64,000 nucleotides of DNA, from positions 124,001 through 188,000 of the forward strand of contig JADZAN010000024.1 in assembly GCA_020852815.1 (NCBI GenBank), written 5' to 3'. How positions within the stretch are numbered: the first letter of the stretch is position 1; every line of letters begins with the position of its first letter. Positions 1-8,496 of the stretch are shown here, piece by piece. This stretch comes from Gemmatimonadaceae bacterium. Lineage in GTDB: Bacteria > Gemmatimonadota > Gemmatimonadetes > Gemmatimonadales > Gemmatimonadaceae. The position numbers and the translations under genes were made by a program. The notes under the pieces are model-generated. The model was not told the origin of the DNA. It saw only the letters and a program-made list of their open reading frames with translations, and did not search any database.

Positions 1-2573
1 ACCGGGTCGTGCGCAAAGGCAATCACCCGCCCGCGCCCGGCGCGCTCCGTCCACAGGTATGGCGTGAGCGCCACCTTGGCCGGCATCTCCGGCCAGAAGT
101 ACCCCGACAGGCGCACCCGGTTCTCGGCGGCAAAGCGAATCACCGCCTCGCCCGCGCTGAGATCCTTGGGGACGGTGAGGATGCGATCGGAGTTGGCGAA
201 GACCGGGATCTCCCCCGCGTCCACGCCGGCCATGAGCGGCGACAGCGTGTCGAAGGTCGCGCGCGCCAGCACCCCCGGCAGCCCCGCCGGCAACGGCGCC
301 CCGCCTGACGAGTCGGCGCGCGTGGAGTCGCGCTTGATGCGCGTGCGCACGAGCCCAACGCGCTCCTGCGCCAGCCACGCCGTAGCCCCCTCCAGCGTGA
401 TGAGCACGCCACCGCCACGCACCCACTCCGCCAACCGCGAGCGCCCCGCATCGCCCAGCGCACGATCGAACGCCGCCCCCTGCACGGACGGGATCACGAT
501 CACCGTGAAGCGATTGATGTCGCCACCGGCCAGGAAAGCCGCATCCACGAGCGTGCTTGGGTAGCCGATGCGCTGGTCGAGCGCATACCAGGCGAAGCCG
601 AAGGCGTTCCCCTGGATGGGGGGCGCGCCGACGAGTGCCACGCGCGGCGCCGGCACCGGCACCACCGAGTTGGAGCCCAGGTCGGTCCCCTCGTCCACGC
701 CGGCAGATGCAATGGGGACAACCCGCGCCCCCGCCTCGGCGGCGCGCGCCGCGACCACGTCGTGCACGTCGCCTCGGTTCACCGCCACGCGCACCACAAA
801 GGCGCCGCGCGCGAATCGTGCCCCTCCGGACGTGAAGGACTTGGGCGCGAACCACACACGCACCGAATCGCGCAGCAGCGTGGCCAGCAACCGCACGCTC
901 GCCTCGCTCCCCGGCTCGAAGGCGTAGGCGTAGCGGGCACGCGCCACGGCTGGCATGGCCTCGCGCGCCAGCGTCGTTACCGGCGTTGCGCCTGGCGGCA
1001 CGCTGCGCACCCACCAGGCGCGCACACGGTACGCCATCGGCATCGACCAGGCGGTGATGTCATAGAAGCGATTGCGCTGCCCCGTGCGCCGCAACTCCAG
1101 CTCGAACTTGATGAACGCCGAGTCGAGCTCCGCGTCCGGCTCGAGGAGCGCCTTGGCCAGGTGCCCCTGCGGCTGCGAAAAGTCCACGACGTAGCTCCCC
1201 GACTTCACGCGCGCCGGGCCGCTGGCCAGCGCGACATACGGCGTTCCGTCGGCAATGGTCACGTCACTCGTCAGGCGCGACACCTCGATGCCATTGTCGC
1301 GCAGCTTGGCCACCAGCGAGTCGGCGCGCCCCTGCGCATCGCGCTCGAAGACGACCGCGCGCATGGGCCCACGCGCATGCTTCGCGATTGCCTCGGCGCG
1401 CGAGGCCGCGTAGTCGCGCACCAGCTCCGTGCGCCGGCGCGCCGACGTGCGCACCGTCGCCCACTCGGCCGTGTAGTGCTCCCACGCCGCCTGGCGCAAC
1501 GTGCGCAGCATCCCGTCGTTGCGCCTGACGGAACCGCCTGACGACGACGCCGACTCGAACAGCATCCCGATGCTCCCCGTCAGCATCGGCCACCCCTCGC
1601 CGTAGCCGGGATAGAACGAGTCGTACCCCTCGCGCCGGAAGTACGACCATCCGTGCTCGTCGAACGCCGCACCGTGCGCCGCCGCGAAAATGTCGAACCA
1701 CTTGGCAAGGTGCGCCGGGTTGTTCTTGTTGTCCGGCTCGCGCGGCGGCGCGAAGTAGAACGACGCGCTCGACCCCTGCTCGTGCAGGTCGACCGCCACG
1801 TGCGGCCACCACTGCATGAACGTCCGCACGCGCCCGCGCGACTCGGGATGCGACTGGATGAACCAGTCACGATTGAGGTCGAAGGAGTAGTGCGACGTTC
1901 GCGGTCCCGGCCACGAACCGGCGTTGTTGAGCGCCCCGGGTTCGCTCGCCACTCCCTGCGCGCTCCACGTGCGCTCGACGTCGTGCGTGTGTCGCTCGCG
2001 CCCGTCAGGGTTCTGGTTGGGATCGATCAGCACGACGGTGCTGTCGAGCGCCAGGCGCGTCTCGGCGTCGGTGCCGGCCGCCAGTTGATAGAGGAGCCCG
2101 AGCCCGGCCTCTACTCCAGAGGCCTCGCCGCCGTGTACCGAGTGCGCCAACCAGACGATTGCCGGAAGGCGCTTGATCGCGGCGTCGACCTCACCCGGGG
2201 CTCCCCCGCGCGGATCGGCCACGCGGCGCGCGTCGCGCTGGATCTCCGACAGACGCGCCAAGTTCGCTTCGCTGGAGATGGTGAGGATCAGCATCTCCCG
2301 CCCCTCGAAGGTCCGCCCCACCGTGTCGACCTTCACGCGCCGGGAGCTCGCGGCGATGCGCTCGATGTAGCGGTTGATGACGCGCTGCGGCGTGAAGCGC
2401 GCCCCCAGTTCGTAGCCGAGGACGGCGCGTGGCGTGGGGACCGCGGGGTCGTAGCGCCCCCCGGAATCGGCAAACGCATGCTGCGCGCCGAGTGGGTGCA
2501 AGGCGAGTAGCGATGCCATTACACCGACGACAAGGAGGAGTCGCTGGGCCACTCGGGGAGAAGCGGGGGACAT
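1..2573 (-). CDS. M14-family zinc carboxypeptidase-like metallopeptidase, 3' end beyond left edge
   Basis: Secreted or periplasmic zinc peptidase of the M14 (carboxypeptidase A) fold. The start is the ATG at 2573, followed by a signal-peptide-like stretch (RLLLVVGVMASLLALHPLGA, ending near GAQ). The zinc motif HGGE lies in AHSVHGGEASG (about residue 140), the third ligand is probably the His of VAVDLHEQGS, and the family's asparagine/arginine loop (DPNQNPDGRERH) follows. The frame stays open to base 1, giving at least 857 codons; the last codons read VIAFAHDP, typical of the C-terminal glutamine-amidotransferase-like half of the long M14 proteins in Gemmatimonadota and Bacteroidota. The true C-terminus is missing. 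Substrate is unknown; peptide cleavage in nutrient uptake is an inference from the family. Confidence 0.9.
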   Translation of the reverse strand, partial: MSPASPRVAQRLLLVVGVMASLLALHPLGAQHAFADSGGRYDPAVPTPRAVLGYELGARFTPQRVINRYIERIAASSRRVKVDTVGRTFEGREMLILTISSEANLARLSEIQRDARRVADPRGGAPGEVDAAIKRLPAIVWLAHSVHGGEASGVEAGLGLLYQLAAGTDAETRLALDSTVVLIDPNQNPDGRERHTHDVERTWSAQGVASEPGALNNAGSWPGPRTSHYSFDLNRDWFIQSHPESRGRVRTFMQWWPHVAVDLHEQGSSASFYFAPPREPDNKNNPAHLAKWFDIFAAAHGAAFDEHGWSYFRREGYDSFYPGYGEGWPMLTGSIGMLFESASSSGGSVRRNDGMLRTLRQAAWEHYTAEWATVRTSARRRTELVRDYAASRAEAIAKHARGPMRAVVFERDAQGRADSLVAKLRDNGIEVSRLTSDVTIADGTPYVALASGPARVKSGSYVVDFSQPQGHLAKALLEPDAELDSAFIKFELELRRTGQRNRFYDITAWSMPMAYRVRAWWVRSVPPGATPVTTLAREAMPAVARARYAYAFEPGSEASVRLLATLLRDSVRVWFAPKSFTSGGARFARGAFVVRVAVNRGDVHDVVAARAAEAGARVVPIASAGVDEGTDLGSNSVVPVPAPRVALVGAPPIQGNAFGFAWYALDQRIGYPSTLVDAAFLAGGDINRFTVIVIPSVQGAAFDRALGDAGRSRLAEWVRGGGVLITLEGATAWLAQERVGLVRTRIKRDSTRADSSGGAPLPAGLPGVLARATFDTLSPLMAGVDAGEIPVFANSDRILTVPKDLSAGEAVIRFAAENRVRLSGYFWPEMPAKVALTPYLWTERAGRGRVIAFAHDP

Positions 2574-2955
2574 GTGCACGTGATTCCTCACGCAGAGGGT
2601 CGGGAAGTGGGGCACGCAGCAGGGCATGACGAGGGCACGACGCGGGGCAGGGCGCTGGGGAGGAAGCGGCGCAATACGCGGGGCGAATCTACCCGCCGCC
2701 GGACGTTGCACGCCATGCGCGCGCGGCGCATCGACGTCAGGGGAACGCTGTACGGTGCGAAGCGTTGAACGGGAAGCGTGCGCGAGGCCGCGAGCGGTGC
2801 GGTGGATGCTGCTGCGGATGTTGCGGCGGACGTTGCATCGAGTGGGACTTCGCCACGCTGGAGGGGGGAGTGACCGAGCGATAGGTTCCCTCCCGTCATC
2901 GTCCCGCAATCATTTCCCGTAGTCGTCCAGTCGCAGTCACCCGATTCTCGAGCTC
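2574..2955. other. intergenic spacer, no feature recognised
   Basis: About 380 bases between the divergent M14 gene and the next plus-strand gene. It must hold promoters for both, but I see no convincing -35/-10 pair. The short reading frames here have skewed composition and no recognisable protein features. Confidence 0.4.
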
Positions 2956-3402
2956 ATGCACACACTCACGCTGGCGTCGCACAACATCGTTAGGTGGCTC
3001 GTTCTGGGGGCCGGGCTGTGGGCCGTGGTGCGCTGCTGGAGGGGATGGCGCTCGCGCGCCGTCTGGAGCGAGAAGGACGCCGCAGCGGTGAAGCTCTTCG
3101 TGAATGCCCTCACGCTGCAGTTCATCCTTGGCGTCGTGCTCTACGCGGTGAGCCCGCTCGTTCGTGCCGGCCTGGCCGACATGGGGGCGGCGATGAAGAC
3201 AGCCTCCGTGCGCTACTTCGTGGTCGAGCACGTCGTGGTCATGCTCGTCGCCATTGCGCTCGGGCACATCGGCGCGGCGAAGATTCGGCGGGCGGAAAGC
3301 GACTCGGCGCGTTTCCAGACCGCGACCATCTGGCTGGGGCTCGCCCTGGCCGCCGCGGCCGGCTTCGTGCCGTGGGATCGGCCAATCGTTCCGTCGTTCT
3401 AG
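2956..3402 (+). CDS. small four-helix membrane protein
   Basis: A 148-residue integral membrane protein. Hydrophobic segments lie near residues 6-24, 46-66, 80-101 and 115-135, separated by short charged loops (CWRGWRSRAVWSEKD). His9 in SHN and His94 in VEHVV sit in or near helices and recall small b561-like or Bacteroidota 'LHSLLRW' membrane proteins, but I cannot assign haem binding. The ATG is followed at once by MHTLTLASHNIVRWLVLG, the usual start of such proteins. A long hairpin covers its stop codon. Function unknown. Confidence 0.75.
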   Translation: MHTLTLASHNIVRWLVLGAGLWAVVRCWRGWRSRAVWSEKDAAAVKLFVNALTLQFILGVVLYAVSPLVRAGLADMGAAMKTASVRYFVVEHVVVMLVAIALGHIGAAKIRRAESDSARFQTATIWLGLALAAAAGFVPWDRPIVPSF

Positions 3403-3428
3403 GCGCGCGCAGCGCGCCTAGAACGACG
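3392..3428. terminator. perfect 17-bp hairpin over the stop codon
   Basis: Arms CGTCGTTCTAGGCGCGC (3392-3408) and its exact complement (3412-3428) enclose the 3-base loop GCA. The TAG stop of the upstream gene lies inside the left arm. No T-tract follows, so this is a terminator-like or mRNA-end-protecting structure rather than a classic intrinsic terminator. The AGAAGACGAG repeat array starts directly after it. Confidence 0.55.
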
Positions 3429-3524
3429 AGAGGACGAGAAGACGGGAAGACGAGAAGCCTGCCCCAGCGAAGGCTGGGGACGAGAAGCCTGCCCCAGCGA
3501 AGGCTGGGGACGGGAAGACGAGAG
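3421..3524. repeat. AGAAGACGAG array with two REP-like hairpins
   Basis: Low-complexity GACGAGAAGACGGGAAGACGAG is followed by a 30-bp unit present twice (3452-3481 and 3482-3511). Each unit contains CCCCAGC-GAAG-GCTGGGG, a 7-bp stem with a GAAG loop (3462-3479 and 3492-3509). The same hairpin in the same AGAAGACGAG setting recurs at 36.8 kb (twice) and 52.7 kb. An inverted-orientation partner array lies at 3706-3740. Confidence 0.85.
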
Positions 3525-3604
3525 GAGCCTACGACCGAGCCGGCGGGTGTGGCGGGGGCGGGGGGCGGGGGCGCTTGACGCCACCCGCCCTCTCTTACGA
3601 GTAT

Positions 3605-3625
3605 TACCCTCAACATTTCAGGGTA
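3605..3625. promoter_or_regulatory. probable PadR operator, short form
   Basis: TACCCTCAACATTTCAGGGTA has 6-bp palindromic ends and carries the half-site CCCTCAACA, followed by CTGTC. The same half-site forms a perfect 33-base palindrome directly upstream of another padR-like gene (49342-49374), where it is followed by TATCGTC. Shared sequence next to two members of the same regulator family suggests an autoregulatory site. Binding is inferred, not shown. Here the site is about 120 bases from the gene, with a repeat array in between. Confidence 0.5.
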
Positions 3626-3705
3626 CTGTCTCGGCGCGAGCAATCGATGGAAAGGGCCCGACCCCATCTCGGTCAAGCGCCCCCGCTGCCCTCTCCCAGC
3701 CCGCC

Positions 3706-3740
3706 CCTCGTCTTCTCGTCTTCCCGTCTTCTCGTCTTCT
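3706..3740. repeat. CTCGTCTTCT array, inverted partner of 3421-3524
   Basis: CCTCGTCTTCTCGTCTTC... is the reverse complement of the AGAAGACGAG family. It lies between the presumed operator and the GTG start of the padR gene and ends at the AGGA ribosome-binding site, so it forms most of the leader of that mRNA. Confidence 0.8.
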
Positions 3741-3747
3741 AGGAAAA

Positions 3748-4071
3748 GTGACCCTCAGCCTGCTGCAGGGCACGCTCGACGTGCTGATCCTCAAGGCCCT
3801 CACCTGGGGTCCCCGCCACGGATACGCCGTCGCCCACTGGTTGCGACAGACCACGTCCCACGCCCTGCAGGTCGAGGACGGGGCGCTCTATACCGCGCTC
3901 CACCGCATGGAGCACCGCGGACTCCTCGCCTCCCAATGGGGGGTGAATGAGGAGAACCGGCGCGTGAAGACGTACTCGCTCACCCCCGCCGGACGCGACG
4001 AACTCCAGCAACGCAGCACGCGGTGGGCTCGCTACGTAGAAGCCGTCCAGGCAGTGCTCAGCGCCACCTGA
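3748..4071 (+). CDS. PadR-family transcriptional regulator
   Basis: A 107-residue winged-helix regulator. The translation opens with SLLQGTLDVLILKALTWGPRHGYAVAHWL, the standard PadR N-terminus, continues with the wing (EDGALYTALHRMEHRGLLASQWG) and ends with a short helix. The GTG start sits just after AGGA; an upstream extension would translate the repeat array and is rejected. It is followed by an ADOP permease 38 bases downstream, the usual PadR-ADOP arrangement. Likely a repressor of itself and the permease; ligand unknown. Its promoter region carries a CCCTCAACA half-site shared with the 49.4-kb PadR gene. Confidence 0.92.
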   Translation: MTLSLLQGTLDVLILKALTWGPRHGYAVAHWLRQTTSHALQVEDGALYTALHRMEHRGLLASQWGVNEENRRVKTYSLTPAGRDELQQRSTRWARYVEAVQAVLSAT

Positions 4072-4109
4072 ACGCCAGTCGCAACGCATCATCGCCTTCC
4101 GGAGTCCGC

Positions 4110-6791
4110 GTGTCACCCTCCGACCGCTTCCGCCGCTGGATCCGACTCCCCGCGCGCCGAGCCACCATCCGCGCCGATGTCGACGCCGAGATCGCCCATC
4201 ACCTCGACGCCACCGAGCGCGAACTCGTGGCGCGGGGAATGTCGCCCGAAGACGCACGGCGCGAGGCGCGCAGTCGCTTTGGCGACATCGACGACGTACG
4301 CGAAACGCTCGGTAACCTCGATCGGCACGGGGAGCGACGCCGCTCGCTCGGCGACTTCTGGCGCGGGTGGGGGCAGGACCTCGCGCGATCCGTGCATTCG
4401 CTCCGGCGAGAACCGGGCTTCGCCGCGGTCGTCGCGGTCACGCTCGCCCTGGGCCTGGGCGGGAACGCGACAATGTTCCGCGTCCTCGACCGCGTCCTCC
4501 TGCGCCCCGCGCCGCACGTGCGCGATGACGGATCGCTCTCACTCCTCTACTTCCAGCGCGAATCGCCCGAGTTCGGCCGCGTCACGTCGACCAGCCAGAG
4601 TTATCCCGTTTTCGCCGAGATGCGCCGTCGATTGGGCGCCGGCACCGAGCTCGCCGCGTGGTGGACATCGCCGGCCACGTCGGGTCACGGCGCCGATGCG
4701 CGCAGCATCGAGGTCAACTACGTCACCCCCAACTTCTTCGACGTGCTCGGTGTGGGCCCGTGGCAGGGGCGCGTCTTCGGGAACGGTGACTGGAAGGCGG
4801 AGGGAGAGCCCGGCGTTGTCCTCACGAACAGCTTCGCGATGTCCCGCTTTGGCTCGGGTGCTGCCGCCATCGGGAAGACGCTCGAGATCGACGGCGGCAC
4901 CTTCACCGTCATAGGTATCGCCCCGCCCGGTTTCGTTGGCCCCATCCTGCGCCATGTCGACCTCTTCGCCACCATGCAGTCCGGGGTGGAACGGATCGGC
5001 GCGAACTGGGAGACCAACCGCGACATGCGCTGGCTCCAGATGGTAGTGCGCCGTGCGCCGGGAGTGGCTCCAGAACAGCTTGGCGCAGTTGCCACGGCCG
5101 CCGCACGCGACATCGCTCGCGCGCTCGTCAAGTCCGACACGGCGGCAACCGTCATCGCCGGCTCCATCATCCCCGCCAAGCGACCCAACGGCAACCGCAG
5201 CGTCCAGGTCACGGTCTGGCTCTCGGGTGTCACGTTGCTGGTGCTCTTAGTCGCCTGCGCGAACGTGGCGAACCTGATGCTCGCCCGTACCATTCGCCGG
5301 CGGCGCGAGCTGGCCGTACACCTCGCGCTCGGCGTTTCGCGCGCGCGAGTGACGCGGATGCTCCTCACCGAATCGGTCATCCTGGGGATTCTGGCGGCGG
5401 GGCTCGCCATAGTCTTCGCGACATGGGGGGATGGGATACTGCGCAGCACGCTCTTGCAGGACATGCCGTGGGAAGGTGGGGCGATTGATACGCGCACGGC
5501 GGGCTTTGTTGCGCTCCTGGCGCTTGTGGCGGCGACGCTCGCCGGCGCCGTCCCTGCCTTTGTCGCCGCCCACACACCGCTCCTGGAATCTCTCAAGACG
5601 GGGGCGCGGGACGGGGGAGGGCGGCGCGGACTGCTGCGGAGCGCCCTGGTTGTGGTCCAAGGGACCCTCTCCGTCATGCTCCTGGTGGGGGCCGGGTTGT
5701 TCGTGCGCTCGTTCCAGCGCGCATCGTCGCTCGACCTCGGCTTTTCCCCCGCGAACGTCTTCGTCGCCTCGCCCGAGCTGGGGTCAATCGCCCGGACGCC
5801 CGAAGAGCTGGAGGGGCGATGGCGCGCGCTGGAGCAGGATGTGCGCGCCCTTCCGGGCGTGGTGAGCGTCGCGCAGAGCATCACCGTCCCCTTCGAGTCG
5901 CAATGGACCAAGCCCATCGTCGCCAACGGTGACACCGTGGCGCCAATGAAGGGGGGCGGACCCTACGCGAACGGCGTGAGCCCGGACTACTTCGCGACGA
6001 TGGCCACCTCGATCCGGCGGGGTCGCGCGTTCACTGCCGCCGACCGCAAAGGGTCTCCCCCCGTCGTCCTCGTCAATGAACAGATGGCCGCGCATCTCTG
6101 GCCCGGGCGGGATGCCTTGGGCCAGTGCGTGGAGATGGAAGAGACTCGAGGGTGCGTGACCGTCGTTGGCATTGTGGCGGACCAGCGCATCGAGCAGCTC
6201 GCCGGCGACGCGCCGGCGCACTACTACCAGCCGATCGGGCAGTGGTCGGCGGAATGGCGCGCGCTGCTGGTGCGGGTCGCCGAAGATGGCGGGGCAAACG
6301 CCAACGACATTCGGCGAGCGATCATCGCGCGAGAGAGTGCCCTTCCGTTCGTCCCAGTGCGCGAGCTGTCGTCCATCATCGACGAGCAACTGCAGCCGTG
6401 GCGGCTAGGGGCGACGCTTTTCGCCCTGTTCGGAGCCCTGGGACTCGTCGTCGCCGCGCTCGGCCTGTACAGCGTCATCGCCCACGACGTTGCCCAGCGC
6501 GGGCACGAGATTGGTGTTCGCCTGGCACTCGGCGCCCGCCGGACCGACGTCGCGCGGCTGGTGGTGCGTCGCGGAATTCGCCAGGCGCTGGCCGGCGTGG
6601 CGGCGGGACTGGTGCTGGCGGCGGTGGTGAGCCGTCGCTTCGCCGAGCTGCTGTTCCGGACGTCGCCGGGGGATCCCGCGGTTTACGGGGGGGTGGCGCT
6701 CATCCTCCTGGTGGTTGCGCTCGCTGCGACGCTCCTGCCGGCGCGCCGGGCGTCGCGTGTGGAGCCGGTGGAGGCGCTGCGGGGGGAGTGA
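4110..6791 (+). CDS. ADOP-family ABC transporter permease (MacB/FtsX-like, duplicated)
   Basis: An 893-residue membrane protein of the acidobacterial duplicated orphan permease family. Residues 1-90 form the soluble prefix domain (DVDAEIAHHLDATERELVARG). A first helix at about 105-125 (FAAVVAVTLALGLGGNATMF) leads into a MacB-type periplasmic domain, three FtsX helices follow (around LLVLLVACANVANLMLARTIRRRRELA), and the whole unit is then repeated, ending HEIGVRLALGARRTDVARLVV and LLPARRASRVEPVEALRG. The start is GTG at 4110, preceded by GGAG at a good distance. No ATPase is encoded nearby. Paired with the upstream PadR gene. Substrate unknown; drug or lipid export is only a family guess. Confidence 0.93.
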   Translation: MSPSDRFRRWIRLPARRATIRADVDAEIAHHLDATERELVARGMSPEDARREARSRFGDIDDVRETLGNLDRHGERRRSLGDFWRGWGQDLARSVHSLRREPGFAAVVAVTLALGLGGNATMFRVLDRVLLRPAPHVRDDGSLSLLYFQRESPEFGRVTSTSQSYPVFAEMRRRLGAGTELAAWWTSPATSGHGADARSIEVNYVTPNFFDVLGVGPWQGRVFGNGDWKAEGEPGVVLTNSFAMSRFGSGAAAIGKTLEIDGGTFTVIGIAPPGFVGPILRHVDLFATMQSGVERIGANWETNRDMRWLQMVVRRAPGVAPEQLGAVATAAARDIARALVKSDTAATVIAGSIIPAKRPNGNRSVQVTVWLSGVTLLVLLVACANVANLMLARTIRRRRELAVHLALGVSRARVTRMLLTESVILGILAAGLAIVFATWGDGILRSTLLQDMPWEGGAIDTRTAGFVALLALVAATLAGAVPAFVAAHTPLLESLKTGARDGGGRRGLLRSALVVVQGTLSVMLLVGAGLFVRSFQRASSLDLGFSPANVFVASPELGSIARTPEELEGRWRALEQDVRALPGVVSVAQSITVPFESQWTKPIVANGDTVAPMKGGGPYANGVSPDYFATMATSIRRGRAFTAADRKGSPPVVLVNEQMAAHLWPGRDALGQCVEMEETRGCVTVVGIVADQRIEQLAGDAPAHYYQPIGQWSAEWRALLVRVAEDGGANANDIRRAIIARESALPFVPVRELSSIIDEQLQPWRLGATLFALFGALGLVVAALGLYSVIAHDVAQRGHEIGVRLALGARRTDVARLVVRRGIRQALAGVAAGLVLAAVVSRRFAELLFRTSPGDPAVYGGVALILLVVALAATLLPARRASRVEPVEALRGE

Positions 6792-6793
6792 AG

Positions 6794-6872
6794 TTAGGCC
6801 CCCCTCAATTTGGGGTCAGAGTCACCGAGAATTTGGTTCGGTGACTCTGACCCCAAATTGAGGTGCGCCTAA
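6794..6872. repeat. long inverted-repeat hairpin, copy 1
   Basis: Arms of 26 bp (6803-6828 and 6838-6863) pair perfectly around the loop GAATTTGGT. They contain the core GGGGTCAGAGTCACCGA. Beyond a 3-base mismatch the arms resume as TTAGGC (6794-6799) and GCCTAA (6867-6872). A second copy with the same core and loop but different outer arms lies at 9077-9151. It sits three bases after the ADOP stop codon and could act as a terminator, but its spread suggests a mobile or REP-like element. Confidence 0.9.
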
Positions 6873-6927
6873 TTCATTCACGCTTCATCTGCGGAACCCA
6901 CCCCCCCGCGCCGCTACTTTGTGGCAT

Positions 6928-8481
6928 ATGCGCGCCCTGGTCATCGTCGTTCGACTCCTCCCGCTCTTCGTCTCGGTGCTCCGCGACGTGCGGCGGTGGA
7001 TCTGGTGGGGGGCGCCGGCGGTGCGAGATGCGGCGTTCCACGAGCGGCGCGCGCTGCACCTCCTGGAGACCATCACCGCACTCGGTCCCACCTTCGTGAA
7101 GATGGCGCAGATCTTCGCGTCGCGGGCCGACCTCGTTCCCGAACCCTACGTCTCGCGCCTGACGTCGCTCCAGGACTGCGTGAAGCCCGTGCCCACGCCG
7201 GCCATCCGCGCCGAGGTGGAACGCGCGTTCGGGACGCGCATCGGGGAGCTGTTCGAGCGCTTCGACGACGCGCCGATTGCCGCTGCCTCGTTAGGCCAGG
7301 TGCACCGGGCGCGCTACCGGGGCGAGGAGATCGTGGTCAAGGTCCTGCGCCCCGGCGTGGAGCAGCTCGTCGCCAAGGACCTGAGCGTCGCGGTCCCGCT
7401 CACGCGATGGCTGGCGCGGCGCTTCCCTAACGCGCACATGCGCAACGCGCGCACGGTGATCGAGGAGTACTCGTCGAAGATCGGCGAGGAGATGGACCTC
7501 ATCCTCGAGGCGTCGTATGCGCGGCGCGTGCGAGACAACTTTGCCGGCCACCGCAAGGTCGCCATCCCGCGCGTGATCGAGACACTCGTCACGCGCCGCG
7601 TGCTGGGGCTCGAGTACATGGCGGGGGTGCGCATCGATCGCGTCGAGGTGCAACCGGGGGGCCAGGCGCACGACCCGCGCGGCGTGGTGAGCATCGTCAT
7701 GGAGCTGTACCTCCAGATGATGCTCATCGACGGGCTCTTTCACGCCGACCCGCACCCCGGCAACCTCCTCTTTTCACCTGACGGGAAGGTCGTCCTTCTC
7801 GATTTCGGGATGGTAGTCGATGTGCCGCGCGAGCTGCGCTGGCACCTCGTGACGACGGTCTTCGCCGCGATCCGCCGCGACACCGACGGCGTCATCGCCG
7901 GCTTCGAGCGCATGGGCTTCGTCGAGCCCGGCTCCGACATGATGAAGATCCGCGAGCTGGCCGACGCGCTGATGAAGCTCGCCTACGAGAAGACGACAAC
8001 GCAGGAGCGCATCGCGCTGCTCGCCGACCAGGTGATGGCGGTGATCTACGACTTCCCCATCCGCCTGCCGAGCGAGATGGTCTACTTTGCCCGCACCGCC
8101 GCGCTCATCGAGGGGTTGGGGACGCGCTACGACGCGCGCTTCAACGCGATCATGTTTGCCTCGCCCATTGCCGTGCGCATGCGCTCGCGCATCATGGCGT
8201 CGCTGAGCGACGAGGCGGGGAAGAGCCCGGTCGACATGGCGACGGTGGTGGGTGCCGCGTTAGGCCATGCGGCGGGGCTGGCGGTGAAGGCGGGGCGGGA
8301 GTTCCTTTCGCGCCTTTTCGCGGCGGCGCCGGGCGGGGCCGGGGCGACGGTGCGCGATCTGGTGCCGGTGGTGCCGATCGAGACGCGGCGCGGAAGCGGA
8401 TTGCCGTCAGTTGCAAACAGCAGTCGTCAGGAGCCACCTGCTCCCCCGTTGCCCGAGCGGACGCTCGCTGCCGGTGATTAG
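6928..8481 (+). CDS. ABC1/UbiB (AarF) family atypical kinase-like protein
   Basis: A 517-residue protein kinase-like-fold protein of the UbiB/ADCK family, which in other bacteria supports quinone biosynthesis or lipid-related functions. Visible motifs: KMAQIFASRADLVPEPY (about residues 54-70, the KxGQ position reading KMAQ), the alanine-rich loop AAASLGQVHRA, the lysine of EIVVKVLRPG, HADPHPGN and the metal-binding LLDFGMV. A hydrophobic N-terminus (ALVIVVRLLPLFVSVL) may associate with the membrane. The ATG at 6928 is preferred over a TTG three codons upstream; no clear ribosome-binding site is seen for either. Confidence 0.92.
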   Translation: MRALVIVVRLLPLFVSVLRDVRRWIWWGAPAVRDAAFHERRALHLLETITALGPTFVKMAQIFASRADLVPEPYVSRLTSLQDCVKPVPTPAIRAEVERAFGTRIGELFERFDDAPIAAASLGQVHRARYRGEEIVVKVLRPGVEQLVAKDLSVAVPLTRWLARRFPNAHMRNARTVIEEYSSKIGEEMDLILEASYARRVRDNFAGHRKVAIPRVIETLVTRRVLGLEYMAGVRIDRVEVQPGGQAHDPRGVVSIVMELYLQMMLIDGLFHADPHPGNLLFSPDGKVVLLDFGMVVDVPRELRWHLVTTVFAAIRRDTDGVIAGFERMGFVEPGSDMMKIRELADALMKLAYEKTTTQERIALLADQVMAVIYDFPIRLPSEMVYFARTAALIEGLGTRYDARFNAIMFASPIAVRMRSRIMASLSDEAGKSPVDMATVVGAALGHAAGLAVKAGREFLSRLFAAAPGGAGATVRDLVPVVPIETRRGSGLPSVANSSRQEPPAPPLPERTLAAGD

Positions 8482-8496
8482 ACACCGGTCCGGGTC

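Noticed and set aside
3547-3747. N-terminal extension of the PadR protein at 3748
   Set aside because: The extra codons translate the CTCGTCTTCT repeat and the operator-like site and have no similarity to PadR proteins.
8471-8488. Hairpin CCGGTG-ATTAGA-CACCGG at the end of the UbiB-like gene as terminator
   Set aside because: Only 6 bp, no T-tract, and the next gene starts nine bases later, so termination here is unlikely.
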